44,083 bases of DNA. Source: an uncultured Acetatifactor sp. (lineage in GTDB: Bacteria > Bacillota > Clostridia > Lachnospirales > Lachnospiraceae). Below the pieces are notes generated by a model, which was not told the origin of the DNA, ran no database searches, and saw nothing but the letters and a program-made list of their open reading frames with translations. The translations under genes were made by a program, and so were the position numbers. The stretch is taken from contig CAKSAM010000022.1 of assembly GCA_934436245.1 (NCBI GenBank), forward strand, positions 1 to 44,083, read 5' to 3'. Positions 15,623 through 24,534 of the stretch are shown in pieces. The first letter of the stretch is position 1, and every line of letters begins with the position of its first letter.

Positions 15623-16648
15623 TTATTTTCCCTGCAGTATTTTCTTTTTTCTTGCAATAACTACGCTCTGTACCACCAGGAACAGACACAGCATGGCTGC
15701 GATGGTGATACCGGTCCACCAGGCCTGATCCAGACCTGCGCTGGATACGATATTCTGGATAGTGCTCAGGGACAATACACCGAAGAAGGTTCCGATGATA
15801 TTGCCGACACCGCCGGTCAGCATCGTACCGCCGATGATGGAGGATGCAATGGCGTTCATCTCCATGCCACTGGCGTGGGATGCGGATCCGCTTCCTACAT
15901 GCAGGAAGTACACATAACCGCCGATGCCTGCCAACAGTCCACAGAGCAGATGGGACATGAACTTGGTTCTCTTTACATTGATACCCAGCATCAGAGCACT
16001 CTGATTGTTGCCGCCTACCGCATAGAAGCTGCGGCCGATCTTCGTCCAGCGAAGCATGATAAACATCAGGATCACTACTAAAAGTGCTACGATCACACCG
16101 ATCTCCACATAAGCATTGACGTAATTGCCCAGCTTGTTCACGGAGCCCATTCCGGGTACCACCACACGGGTCTCTTTCAGAGCGGTGAAGTTCTCATTGG
16201 CCACGTTGAAAGGCTTGGTATTTACGATGGTAGTCATACCTCTGGCAAAGAACATACCGGCCAGGGTCACGATAAAGGGCTGGATATCCAGATAGGCTAC
16301 CAGGAAGCCCTGTACGATACCAAACGCAAGGCCAATCGCTACAGCGATCAGCATGGAAACAAATACATTACCGCCGCCAAAGTCCAGGTATACGGCACAG
16401 CTCATGCTGACCAGTGCTACCACGCCGCCGACGGAAATATCGATTCCACCGGTGATCATGACTAAACTCATGCCACAGGACAGAATGATCAGTGCTGCAT
16501 TGGCATTCAGAATGTTAAAAAATGTCTGAGGCTTCAAGAAGCCTTTTCCCTGGAACACAATAGCTCCGATATACATTACAAAGAATACTACGATCGTGAT
16601 GGTCAGCAGTAGATTGGTATCTGTCATATTTTTTAACTTCTTACCCAT
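15623..16648 (-). CDS. yjfF: Sugar ABC transporter permease, YjfF type
   Basis: 341 residues, about nine to ten membrane segments. ATG 16648 is chosen over a TTG three codons earlier since AAAGGAGG is nine bases from the ATG. The [13 protein letters not shown] motif and the [15 protein letters not shown] loop are typical of ribose/galactofuranose type permeases. It starts one base after the stop of the other permease gene; two different permease subunits plus one double ATPase is the YtfRT-YjfF arrangement. Imports a furanose or related sugar from the binding protein. Confidence 0.88.
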   Translation of the reverse strand: MGKKLKNMTDTNLLLTITIVVFFVMYIGAIVFQGKGFLKPQTFFNILNANAALIILSCGMSLVMITGGIDISVGGVVALVSMSCAVYLDFGGGNVFVSMLIAVAIGLAFGIVQGFLVAYLDIQPFIVTLAGMFFARGMTTIVNTKPFNVANENFTALKETRVVVPGMGSVNKLGNYVNAYVEIGVIVALLVVILMFIMLRWTKIGRSFYAVGGNNQSALMLGINVKRTKFMSHLLCGLLAGIGGYVYFLHVGSGSASHASGMEMNAIASSIIGGTMLTGGVGNIIGTFFGVLSLSTIQNIVSSAGLDQAWWTGITIAAMLCLFLVVQSVVIARKKKILQGK

Positions 16649-16649
16649 A

Positions 16650-17750
16650 TCAGCCAACCTCCTTTACAGCCTTGCTCTGTTTCAGCTTTTTGCCGAGAGC
16701 GGACAGCCATTCTCTTACCTTGGGAGTACTTAACACTACCAGCAGGATGACTACTACTGCTTTATAAGCAGGCAGTGCATCGGACTGTACATCAAATTTG
16801 TATAAGGTGGTGGTCAGGAACTGAATGACATAAGCACCCAAAATGGAAGCTGCCATGTTGAACTTACCACCGCTTAAGGAGTTGCCGCCCAAAGCTACTG
16901 CCAGGATGGCATCCATCTCGATATCCTTTGCGATAACGGAGTAATTGATGGAGGACAGACGGCTGACCTTGATCAGAGCTGCCACCGCCACACACAGTCC
17001 CAGGATCACGAAAGTCAGGAACTTGATAAAGGTGGGATTCAGTCCGTTTAACTTGGAAGAATTCTCATTGATACCAACAGACTGGGTGTAAAGTCCCAGT
17101 GTGGTGAACTTCAATACCAGGAAGATCACCAGTACACAGGCCGCCGCAATGAAGAACGGTGTGGGAATGGGGATTCCCGGAATAAATCCACCGAAATAGC
17201 TGAAGGTCGGATCACTTACGATCGGAAGCTCGTTGTTATTGATCCATGCTGCAATGGAACGTCCTGCCGTGTAAAGGATCAGGGTCGCTACCATGGGCTG
17301 GATCTTGAAATAAGCTACCAGCACACCGTTAAAGGCACCGAACAGCATTGCAGCCACACATGCTACTAAAAATGCTACGATAATGGGAGCCTGTAAGGTA
17401 TCGGGTCTGGAATTCGTGCCACACAGCACTCGTAAGATCACGCTGCCTGCGATAGCGATGGTAGCGCCCACGCTGATATCCTGTCCGCCGGAAGCCGCTG
17501 TGACTAATGTCATGCCGATGGCCAGAATTGCCAGTTCGGAACCGTAGTCCAGGATAGTCATCAGGTATCCAGACAGGACCGGATCTCCTGTGCTGTTATA
17601 TCCCAGTGTGATCTTGAAGAAACTGGGATCTGCGATCAGGTTAAATACTGCCAGGATCACCAGTGCCGCAATGGGAATGAAAATCTGCTGGCGGAATAAT
17701 CCGCTCAGGAAACTTTTCTTTTCTTTTTCTACTTTCTTTTCATTACTCAT
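16650..17750 (-). CDS. ytfT: Sugar ABC transporter permease, YtfT type
   Basis: 366 residues with a charged N-terminal stretch of about 20 residues then some ten membrane segments. Contains SGGQDISVGATIAIAGSV and ALGGNSLSGGKFN, the coupling and periplasmic loops of this permease family. Start ATG 17750 overlaps the ATPase gene end by eight bases and has GGAGGTGAG upstream. Confidence 0.88.
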   Translation of the reverse strand: MSNEKKVEKEKKSFLSGLFRQQIFIPIAALVILAVFNLIADPSFFKITLGYNSTGDPVLSGYLMTILDYGSELAILAIGMTLVTAASGGQDISVGATIAIAGSVILRVLCGTNSRPDTLQAPIIVAFLVACVAAMLFGAFNGVLVAYFKIQPMVATLILYTAGRSIAAWINNNELPIVSDPTFSYFGGFIPGIPIPTPFFIAAACVLVIFLVLKFTTLGLYTQSVGINENSSKLNGLNPTFIKFLTFVILGLCVAVAALIKVSRLSSINYSVIAKDIEMDAILAVALGGNSLSGGKFNMAASILGAYVIQFLTTTLYKFDVQSDALPAYKAVVVILLVVLSTPKVREWLSALGKKLKQSKAVKEVG

Positions 17751-19266
17751 GCTTACTCTCACCTCCGGCAATCGTACTCATAATCTTTGTCTGGGTCAGA
17801 TCTTCTCCGGACAGTTCTCCTACCACCTTGCGGTCTCTCATGACTACCAGCCGGGAACAGGTGCGGAGCATCTCGTCTGTCTCGGAAGAGATGAAGGTCA
17901 CGCTCATGCCTTCACTTGCCAGCTTCAATACCAGCTTCTGGATATCCACCTTTGTACCTACATCGATACCTCTGGTAGGTTCATCCAGGATCAGATATTC
18001 CGGATGGGTCAGAAGCCATCTGGCCAGAATTACCTTCTGCTGGTTACCACCGGACAGCGACTTGATGGGAGTCTCCGCAGATGCGGTCTTGATATCCAGC
18101 AGTTTGATATATTCTTCTGCAAATTTATTTGCTTCCGCCTTGGAGATCGGGTGGAAGAATCCACGAAGCACCTGCAGTGCCAGGATAATATTCTCTTTTA
18201 CGGACAGATCACCTACGATACCGTCGCGTTTACGATCCTCCGGCAGATAACCGATGCCGCAACGCATAGCATCCAGTGGCTTGTTGATCTTGACCTCTTT
18301 GCCGTTCTTTTTCACCGTACCGCCAATGACACGGTCAGCGCCAAAAATAGCACGGACACATTCGCTTCGGCCGGATCCCAGCAGTCCTGTAAAGCCGTTG
18401 ACTTCACCCTTTTTAATATAGAAGTCAAAAGGCTTGATTCCGGCATCACTGCACAGATCCCTGGTCTCAAACAGAGGCTCTCCGCTCTCCGATTTCTGCT
18501 CTGTGGGCTGATCTCCCTTGATATCGGACAGATCATCCAGCTCCTTACCTAACATCTTGGATACCAGCTGTACTCTGGGCAGATCTTTGATGGCATATTC
18601 GCCTACCAGGCTGCCGTCACGCATAACAGTGATCTTGTCACACACTTCATATACCTGATCCAGGAAATGGGTTACGAAAATAATACCTACGCCTCTCGCC
18701 TTCAGATCTCTCATCAGGCCGAACAGCTTCTCTACTTCCTGCTCATCCAGGGAGGAGGTGGGTTCATCCAGGATCAGTACTTTACAATCCATATCTACTG
18801 CTCTGGCAATGGCTACCATCTGCTGTACAGCGATGGAGCAGCTTGCCAGCTGCTGGGACGCTTTTGCGGGGATATCCAGATTCTGTAAGATTCTGTCTGC
18901 GTCCTCATTCATTTTTTTCCAGTTCTGATAGATCTTGTTGGAACGTCCTATGTACATATTCTCTGCCACAGACAGATTCGGGCAGAGTGTGATCTCCTGA
19001 TATACGGTACTGATACCCAGCTTCTGCGCTTCCTGCGGAGAGTGAATGGATACGGCTTTGTCATTGCCGTCAATGAAGATCTGGCCTTCATCCTTGCTGT
19101 AGACACCTGTCAGCACTTTGATCAGGGTTGACTTTCCGGCACCGTTCTCTCCCATCAATGCATGGATCTCACCTTTGTTCAGGTGGAAATCCACACCCTT
19201 CAGAGCGCGTACACCGGGAAAGCTTTTGTGAATATTTCTCATTTCCAATACTGTGTTATTGTCCAA
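17743..19266 (-). CDS. ytfR: Sugar ABC transporter ATPase with two nucleotide-binding domains
   Basis: 507 residues. TTG 19266 is chosen because AAGGGG is eight bases upstream and a longer reading would begin inside the terminator hairpin of the previous gene. First half: Walker A GENGAGKST (39-47), then a degenerate-looking signature, LILDEPTSSLD Walker B. Second half: altered Walker A (GLLGSGRSE), intact LSGGNQQKV signature and LILDEPTRGIDVG. This asymmetry is normal for RbsA/YtfR/MglA. Energises uptake through the two permeases. Confidence 0.93.
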   Translation of the reverse strand: MDNNTVLEMRNIHKSFPGVRALKGVDFHLNKGEIHALMGENGAGKSTLIKVLTGVYSKDEGQIFIDGNDKAVSIHSPQEAQKLGISTVYQEITLCPNLSVAENMYIGRSNKIYQNWKKMNEDADRILQNLDIPAKASQQLASCSIAVQQMVAIARAVDMDCKVLILDEPTSSLDEQEVEKLFGLMRDLKARGVGIIFVTHFLDQVYEVCDKITVMRDGSLVGEYAIKDLPRVQLVSKMLGKELDDLSDIKGDQPTEQKSESGEPLFETRDLCSDAGIKPFDFYIKKGEVNGFTGLLGSGRSECVRAIFGADRVIGGTVKKNGKEVKINKPLDAMRCGIGYLPEDRKRDGIVGDLSVKENIILALQVLRGFFHPISKAEANKFAEEYIKLLDIKTASAETPIKSLSGGNQQKVILARWLLTHPEYLILDEPTRGIDVGTKVDIQKLVLKLASEGMSVTFISSETDEMLRTCSRLVVMRDRKVVGELSGEDLTQTKIMSTIAGGESKHE

Positions 19267-19290
19267 AAGTTTCACCCCTTCTGTTATCTG

Positions 19291-19327
19291 ATAAAAGAAG
19301 CGCGGAGCTAGCATGCGCCGCGCTTCT
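19291..19327 (-). terminator. Partial terminator between binding protein and ATPase genes
   Basis: AGAAGCGCGG (19327-19318) pairs perfectly with CCGCGCTTCT (19305-19296), then TTTAT. Lying inside the operon, it should leave the binding protein in excess over the membrane components, as is common for such operons. Confidence 0.75.
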
Positions 19328-19343
19328 GGTCGTTTCCGTCAGA

Positions 19344-20402
19344 TTAGATACCGTAGTTGTCTACATCTTCCTGAGTAATGGTGGTTGCATCGAAGCCCTT
19401 CTCATCCATGATGATGGTCTTCTCGGAGATGGTCTCACCGTTCTCCAGCTTCTTGATGATGTCATTGATGTAGGAAGCCTGGAAAGGATTGCACTGTCCA
19501 TCGTAGTTCCAGTTGCCTGCCTTCAGCTCTTCCAGAGCCCACTTGTTGCAGTCAAAGCCCATTACGATGACGTCTTTGCCAACACCGTGGGAGATATTAG
19601 CCTTATCCAGAGCTGCTACCGCACCCTTTGCCATATCGTCGTTTTCAGCATAGATTACGTTGAAAGGAGTACCTGCATCGATTACGGACTGTACGATCTG
19701 CTGTGCTTTCTCTGCATTCCACTCAGCGGTCTGCTGTGTTACCAGATTGAAGCCGTCGTTTGCGGCTGCGTCATCCAGAGCACCGGTACGTCCCTGCTGT
19801 GCTGCAGAACCCATAACACCCTGTAAATGGATGATGTTGTATTCGCTTAAGTTCTGGCTCTTTAACCAGTCAACTGCAGTCTGACCTTCCTTTGCCATAT
19901 CGGATACGATGGATGCCTCATACAGGCTCTCATCTGCATCAATGGTACGGTCGAAGAGGATAACTCTGATACCTGCATCCTGTGCATCCTTCAGTACGGA
20001 ATCCCAGCCTGCGGTATCTGCTGCGGACAGAAGCAAGTAATCAACGCCATCCTGGATGAACTTCTGAGCTGCTGTGATCTGCTCATCGTTCTTTAAGCTG
20101 TATGCGAAGGATGCTTCGTAGCCGTTAGCCTCGGTAAAGGTATTCTTCATATCCTTATCGTTTGCGGTACGGTAACCGGACTCGTTAGGGTCGTTGTTGA
20201 TGATGCCGACTTTGATCAGATCTCCGGAGGAGCTGGAGCTTTCCGTTCCTGCGCTTGCGCTTTCGGTTGCTTCGTTTGCACTTCCGGTTGCTGCGTTTGC
20301 ACTTCCGGTTGCTGCGTTGCTGCCTGCATCAGAGGAGCCGCATGCTACAAGGCTGAATACCATGGTTGCTGCCATTACTGCTGCTAAAATTTTCTTCTTC
20401 AT
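19344..20402 (-). CDS. Sugar-binding lipoprotein heading the ABC operon
   Basis: 352 residues from ATG 20402 with GGGAGG seven bases upstream. Signal peptide with lipobox LVAC, Cys21, then a 35-residue linker of repeated NAATGSA units. The periplasmic-binding-protein fold (about 55-350) has VGIINNDPNESGYRTAND at its start and a conserved VIYAENDDMAKGAV. It belongs to the same family as the 12657-13778 protein but is more diverged from YtfQ, lacking its GQQKQ motif, so the two probably differ in ligand or partner. Confidence 0.9.
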   Translation of the reverse strand: MKKKILAAVMAATMVFSLVACGSSDAGSNAATGSANAATGSANEATESASAGTESSSSSGDLIKVGIINNDPNESGYRTANDKDMKNTFTEANGYEASFAYSLKNDEQITAAQKFIQDGVDYLLLSAADTAGWDSVLKDAQDAGIRVILFDRTIDADESLYEASIVSDMAKEGQTAVDWLKSQNLSEYNIIHLQGVMGSAAQQGRTGALDDAAANDGFNLVTQQTAEWNAEKAQQIVQSVIDAGTPFNVIYAENDDMAKGAVAALDKANISHGVGKDVIVMGFDCNKWALEELKAGNWNYDGQCNPFQASYINDIIKKLENGETISEKTIIMDEKGFDATTITQEDVDNYGI

Positions 20403-20458
20403 TGTGTAACCTCCCAATTTGTTTTTGTTCTCCAAAGAACTATTTCTTTGATGATCTT

Positions 20459-20487
20459 ATTGTAAAGCGAAGTCGGGGAAAAAACCA
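20459..20487 (-). promoter_or_regulatory. Probable activator-dependent promoter of the sugar operon
   Basis: TACAAT (20464-20459) has a good -10, but the hexamer 17 bases upstream (20487-20482) is poor. The transcript would start near 20452 and begin with CAAAGAA-ATAG-TTCTTTG, a perfect hairpin. Confidence 0.45.
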
Positions 20488-20505
20488 TGAAGATACTTCA
20501 CGGAA

Positions 20506-20554
20506 AAGTTGATATTTTTATGACAAAAAAGAACCGCTTCCGCAAAAAGTTGAT
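20506..20554. promoter_or_regulatory. Direct repeats, candidate response-regulator sites
   Basis: AAGTTGAT occurs at 20506-20513 and 20547-20554 within longer shared sequence, 41 bases (four helical turns) apart and upstream of the sugar operon promoter. AraC-type regulators bind such direct repeats. Confidence 0.4.
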
Positions 20555-20572
20555 TTTTTTACGATAGCGGTT
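20524..20572 (-). terminator. Intrinsic terminator after the histidine kinase gene
   Basis: AACCGCT (20572-20566) pairs with AGCGGTT (20538-20532), followed by CTTTTTTG. Makes the regulatory pair and the transport operon separate transcripts. Confidence 0.75.
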
Positions 20573-20580
20573 TATTTTTT

Positions 20581-22023
20581 TCATAAGCAGCCGGGAAGTC
20601 TCACCGTTACGCAGGTGCCTTCTCCGTAAGTACTGGTAATGGTAATACCGTAATTTTCTCCGAAATTCAGACGGATACGTTCATTGACATTATAAAGGCC
20701 GTAGATATCCGTCTCCCGGACATTTCTGTTGCGGATGCCTTCCAGTACCTGTTCCAGCCTCTCCGGTGTCATACCTCTCCCATTGTCGGTGATCCGCAGG
20801 ATACAGTCTTCGCCGTCCCATGCTCCATCGACCCGGATCATTCCTTTGCCACGTTTATTTTTAATGCCGTGGTACAGGGCGTTTTCCACCAGGGGCTGTA
20901 AGGTGATTTTGGGAATCTGGCAGTGATTCAGTTCTTCCGGAACACAGAGCTCATATTGGAGGATGTCCTGATAACGCATCTGCTGGATCTCCAGGTAACT
21001 GCGGACGTGCTGCAGTTCTTCTTTTACATCCAGAATATCCTGTCCCTGATTCAATGATATCCGGAAAAAGTCCGACAGACTGCCTACCATGCTTACGACT
21101 TTTTTCTGTTCACCGGCCTCTGCCAGCCATACGATAGCATCCAGCGTATTATATAAGAAGTGAGGGTTGATCTGGGACTGCAGCAGTTCGAATTCCGCCT
21201 TGCGCAGCCGGATCTGCTCCGTTTTCACCTGCTCTAGCAGTTCGTTGATCTTGTCGATCATGGTGTTCAGGGAATCACTGAGCACCTGGGCCTCCACGCC
21301 TCCTGTCACATCGGAGCGAGCCGTCAGATCTCCCTTCGCCACCTGATCCGTCACCTGGGTCAGCCGTCGGATAGGTCTGGTGATACTCAATGGAATATAA
21401 TAGGAAAGGAATAAAAACAGCATAAGGATCATGGCAAAGGCGATCACAGAAAACCGGATCATATTAACAAAAAAATCCTGATACTGCTGTCTGCTCTCCT
21501 GAATGCCCCGGATCTCATAATAAATATACTGGGACATAGTGTCTCCCACCAGGGAGGTCACGATCTGTACATCGTTTTCCCAGATTTCCATATTATCCTC
21601 ATAACGGTTGCCTTCCCGGATATTTTCCTCGATTCGTCCTACATAGGTAGCAAGATTATTCAGGTATTTTTTGACACTGTTCAGCCGTTTCAGGTTCTCC
21701 TGAGATTCTGTCAGCTGCTCCAGGCCTGCCACGATGTCATCCGCTTCCGACAGCATATCATGCAGACTGGACTCCTCCAGTGTTTTGTTGCCTACAATGA
21801 GGAGGTAAGTCTCATAGTCAAAATCTTTTTGGAAATCCAGACTGAACTGGCTGGCCATGACGGAGGAATTGATCATATCCTCGTATCTGCGGTTATTGTT
21901 CCATAGATTATAGAAGCAAAAGATGAGAAATAACACAAACGGCACCAGAAGACAAAGATAAGAGTATCTTATCTTTGCCACCAGTGTCGAATGATCGTAA
22001 AGTTCTTTTATCTTTTTTCTCAT
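20581..22023 (-). CDS. YesM-type sensor histidine kinase
   Basis: 480 residues. Membrane segments at about 20-42 and 188-210 flank an extracellular helical sensor; HAMP at about 211-265. The kinase part is of the LytS/YesM class: phospho-acceptor His288 in QINPHFLYNTLD, N-box PLVENALYHGI, and DNGRGM ATP lid. Upstream of it is its cognate AraC-type regulator, 44 bases away, and downstream the sugar ABC operon it presumably controls. Confidence 0.92.
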   Translation of the reverse strand: MRKKIKELYDHSTLVAKIRYSYLCLLVPFVLFLIFCFYNLWNNNRRYEDMINSSVMASQFSLDFQKDFDYETYLLIVGNKTLEESSLHDMLSEADDIVAGLEQLTESQENLKRLNSVKKYLNNLATYVGRIEENIREGNRYEDNMEIWENDVQIVTSLVGDTMSQYIYYEIRGIQESRQQYQDFFVNMIRFSVIAFAMILMLFLFLSYYIPLSITRPIRRLTQVTDQVAKGDLTARSDVTGGVEAQVLSDSLNTMIDKINELLEQVKTEQIRLRKAEFELLQSQINPHFLYNTLDAIVWLAEAGEQKKVVSMVGSLSDFFRISLNQGQDILDVKEELQHVRSYLEIQQMRYQDILQYELCVPEELNHCQIPKITLQPLVENALYHGIKNKRGKGMIRVDGAWDGEDCILRITDNGRGMTPERLEQVLEGIRNRNVRETDIYGLYNVNERIRLNFGENYGITITSTYGEGTCVTVRLPGCL

Positions 22024-22067
22024 AAGAATCCTGCCTTTTCCACACTTATTTTCATCGATAATGGTGG

Positions 22068-23672
22068 TTAACTATTCCCTCCGCGATACTGGGTAGGAGT
22101 CATTCCCTGGGTCTTTTTGAACAGATAAGAGAAGTAATGAGGATCCTTATATCCTACCTCCTGACTGATGAGGTTGCTGCGTTTACCGGTACAGCGTAAC
22201 AGCTCTTTCGCTTTATTCATGCGGTAATCCGTCAGATATTTGATGAAACTCTGCCCTGTCTGCTGGCTGAAGATCATGCTCAGATGGTTCGGTGAGAAAT
22301 TCACATGGGAAGCTAACAGGTTCAGGGAAAGTTCCTCATCCGCATAGTTCTCGTCAATGTACTTCATAACCTGATCCACCACATCGTCATAGCGGCTGCT
22401 TGCAGATTTGTCCCGCACTTCCAGTGCCTTTTGCAGGATTCTGATAATGTAATGCACGGCGCTTTCACTATCCTGTAATGTTTTTTCATCCTGATTGGGC
22501 GTCTCTAATTCCTCTGTGTTGCTCTGAAAGCTTTCCATAAAATCCACCACGCAGAAATACACATCCATGGTAATATACTGTCGGAAAATATTGGATTGCA
22601 GTGCTTTGTTGCTGAGATCCTGGAAAAATTCCTCTACAAAGTAGATCACTTCTTCACTGTCTCCCTGTTTCAGGAATTCCTGGATCCGTGTCCGGTCGAT
22701 CTGTTTGGGATTAACTTCTTTAATATCAAAAGTATCTTCTTTATCTGCTTCCTGGGAAAGCCGTCCGCTGTCAAGGATCCTGCTGTCCTGCACCAGATAT
22801 CTGTGTGCAAAAGCGCGGCTTGCCTGTTCGAAAGAAACCGGAAGCTCCCGCAGACGGTTCACCGGTCTGCCAATGCCGCCAAAGTATCTCACATGTTCAT
22901 AGCCTTCCATGATGCACTTTATCTTTTCTATGTATTCCTGCTGCAAGAGCGACAGCTGCTCTTCGGAGTCTGCTTTTAATAAAAAGGCCTTTCCTTCCAG
23001 ATTGCGGTCAAAGGCGATAACGGTCTTACCGTCCTCCAGACTGCGCAGCTCCTGCTCAATGCGGATCAGACTTCCGGAATATTCATCCTGTGCATGGCGA
23101 AGCGACTGGGTCTTGAACAGGATAATATTATACCAGGGTGCCGACAGATCGATACCCAGTCCCTCTGCCGCTTCCAACAGTTCTGCCACGGTATTATCTC
23201 CGGTGACCAGCTCCTGAAACAGCTTTTTCCGCTCTCTGAGATTGTTTTCCTCCATCTCCTGCTGATACCGTTCCCGGATCTGCTGTGCCCTTCTTTTTTC
23301 TTCGATCTTGGTGGAAAGCTCATCCAGTTCCGCTACCAGTTCTTCTCCGTTGATGGGTTTGGACAGATACTGGGCCACTCCCAGTTTGATGGCTTCTTTG
23401 GCATACTCGAATTCCTGATATCCGGACAGAATAATGATCTCCGTATCCGGCAGCTCTTTTCGGATCAGACGGCTTAATTCCAGTCCGTCCATAAACGGCA
23501 TCCGGATATCGGTGATTACGATATCCGGACGTAATTTCTGGATCATGGGATAGGCCAGTTCTCCGTCACCGGCCTCCCCACAGAACTCATACCCGCGAGA
23601 CTTCCAGTCAATATTGTTTTTGATTCCTTCGCGGATGACAAACTCATCCTCTACTAAAAATACCTTCAACAT
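22068..23672 (-). CDS. YesN-type response regulator with AraC DNA-binding domain
   Basis: 534 residues. Receiver domain 1-120 with acidic pocket VEDE, phospho-acceptor Asp55 (ITDIRMPFMDG) and LSKPI lysine. A coiled coil links to a 270-residue middle region of no recognised enzymatic type. C-terminal AraC helix-turn-helix pair (about 430-530: LSLNLLASHVNFSPNHLSMIF, EVGYKDPHYFSYLFKKTQG). Should activate the adjacent sugar operon. AAGGGG is ten bases upstream of the ATG. Confidence 0.93.
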   Translation of the reverse strand: MLKVFLVEDEFVIREGIKNNIDWKSRGYEFCGEAGDGELAYPMIQKLRPDIVITDIRMPFMDGLELSRLIRKELPDTEIIILSGYQEFEYAKEAIKLGVAQYLSKPINGEELVAELDELSTKIEEKRRAQQIRERYQQEMEENNLRERKKLFQELVTGDNTVAELLEAAEGLGIDLSAPWYNIILFKTQSLRHAQDEYSGSLIRIEQELRSLEDGKTVIAFDRNLEGKAFLLKADSEEQLSLLQQEYIEKIKCIMEGYEHVRYFGGIGRPVNRLRELPVSFEQASRAFAHRYLVQDSRILDSGRLSQEADKEDTFDIKEVNPKQIDRTRIQEFLKQGDSEEVIYFVEEFFQDLSNKALQSNIFRQYITMDVYFCVVDFMESFQSNTEELETPNQDEKTLQDSESAVHYIIRILQKALEVRDKSASSRYDDVVDQVMKYIDENYADEELSLNLLASHVNFSPNHLSMIFSQQTGQSFIKYLTDYRMNKAKELLRCTGKRSNLISQEVGYKDPHYFSYLFKKTQGMTPTQYRGGNS

Positions 23673-23758
23673 TTTATGTAATCCCCTTCTTTTACCTGTC
23701 AGGCAGGTTCTTGCGGATCACTTCATCGCAAACCATTTCCGTGATCCTGCACGTTTTT

Positions 23759-23764
23759 ATTATA
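23759..23764 (-). promoter_or_regulatory. -10 element upstream of the response regulator gene
   Basis: TATAAT on the minus strand about 90 bases before the start codon; the -35 hexamer is poor (TGTTCT). No strong terminator for sfsA was seen in 23770-23831, only a weak GTAAG/CTTAC hairpin. Confidence 0.4.
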
Positions 23765-23831
23765 CATGGAATCTCTGTATTAGAACAGGTATTTCTGGAA
23801 ATTTTCTGTAAGAATTGTTATACTTACGCAT

Positions 23832-24524
23832 TTAATGATAAAACACCTCTCCCAGTATCAGGTCTCCATTTACAGGCATAATATCAAGGCTGTCTCTTCC
23901 CACCCTGCACGGTAAAAACAAAATCTCTACCCCGGCATCCACAGCCTCCTGCCACGCTGTGCCGAACTCCGGCTGCATGCATATATAAGGGCGTACTTCT
24001 GTAATACCTTCCATCTGAATGACAAATGCCACCATACATTCATACCCGGCCTTTCTGGCTTCTGCCAGTTCCCTCAGATGCTTCACTCCACGCTTGGTAG
24101 GTGCATCGGGGAAATAGCCGATACCATCGATCTCCAGAGTACAGCCTTTCACTTCCATGAGATATTTCTGATTTCCTTTTTCCATATAAAAGTCAATACG
24201 GGAATCACCATAAGTATACTCCGGTCTGACCAGATCATAGTCCTGCGTCTCCAGCCATTCCTTCACCACCTTGTTAGGCGCCTGGCTGTCAATATTGATC
24301 CAGCCGATCTTTTCTTTATACACTGCTATCAGATCATATAGTGTCTTGCGGGTGGGATTATCCGATACCTCCAGACGTACCGCCGCTCCGGGGAGCAGGA
24401 GTTCTCTGCATCTTCCCGTATTCTTCACATGTACTATTTCTGTTTTACCGTCGATCTTTACATGAGCTATAAAACGATTGGGGCGGTCAATAAATTTTCC
24501 ATCTACGATTTTTCTATATTTCAT
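23832..24524 (-). CDS. sfsA: SfsA family DNA-binding / nuclease-like protein
   Basis: 230 residues, normal length. Conserved stretches FIDRPNRFIAHV, VKNTGRCRELL, the PD-(D/E)XK-like SRIDFYME...YLMEVKGCTLE and FPDAPTKRGVKHLREL all belong to SfsA. First named as a sugar fermentation stimulation protein; its true role is unclear, and the fold suggests nucleic acid binding. Ten bases after the MATE gene, so co-transcribed with it. Confidence 0.95.
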   Translation of the reverse strand: MKYRKIVDGKFIDRPNRFIAHVKIDGKTEIVHVKNTGRCRELLLPGAAVRLEVSDNPTRKTLYDLIAVYKEKIGWINIDSQAPNKVVKEWLETQDYDLVRPEYTYGDSRIDFYMEKGNQKYLMEVKGCTLEIDGIGYFPDAPTKRGVKHLRELAEARKAGYECMVAFVIQMEGITEVRPYICMQPEFGTAWQEAVDAGVEILFLPCRVGRDSLDIMPVNGDLILGEVFYH

Positions 24525-24534
24525 TCAAAATTTC

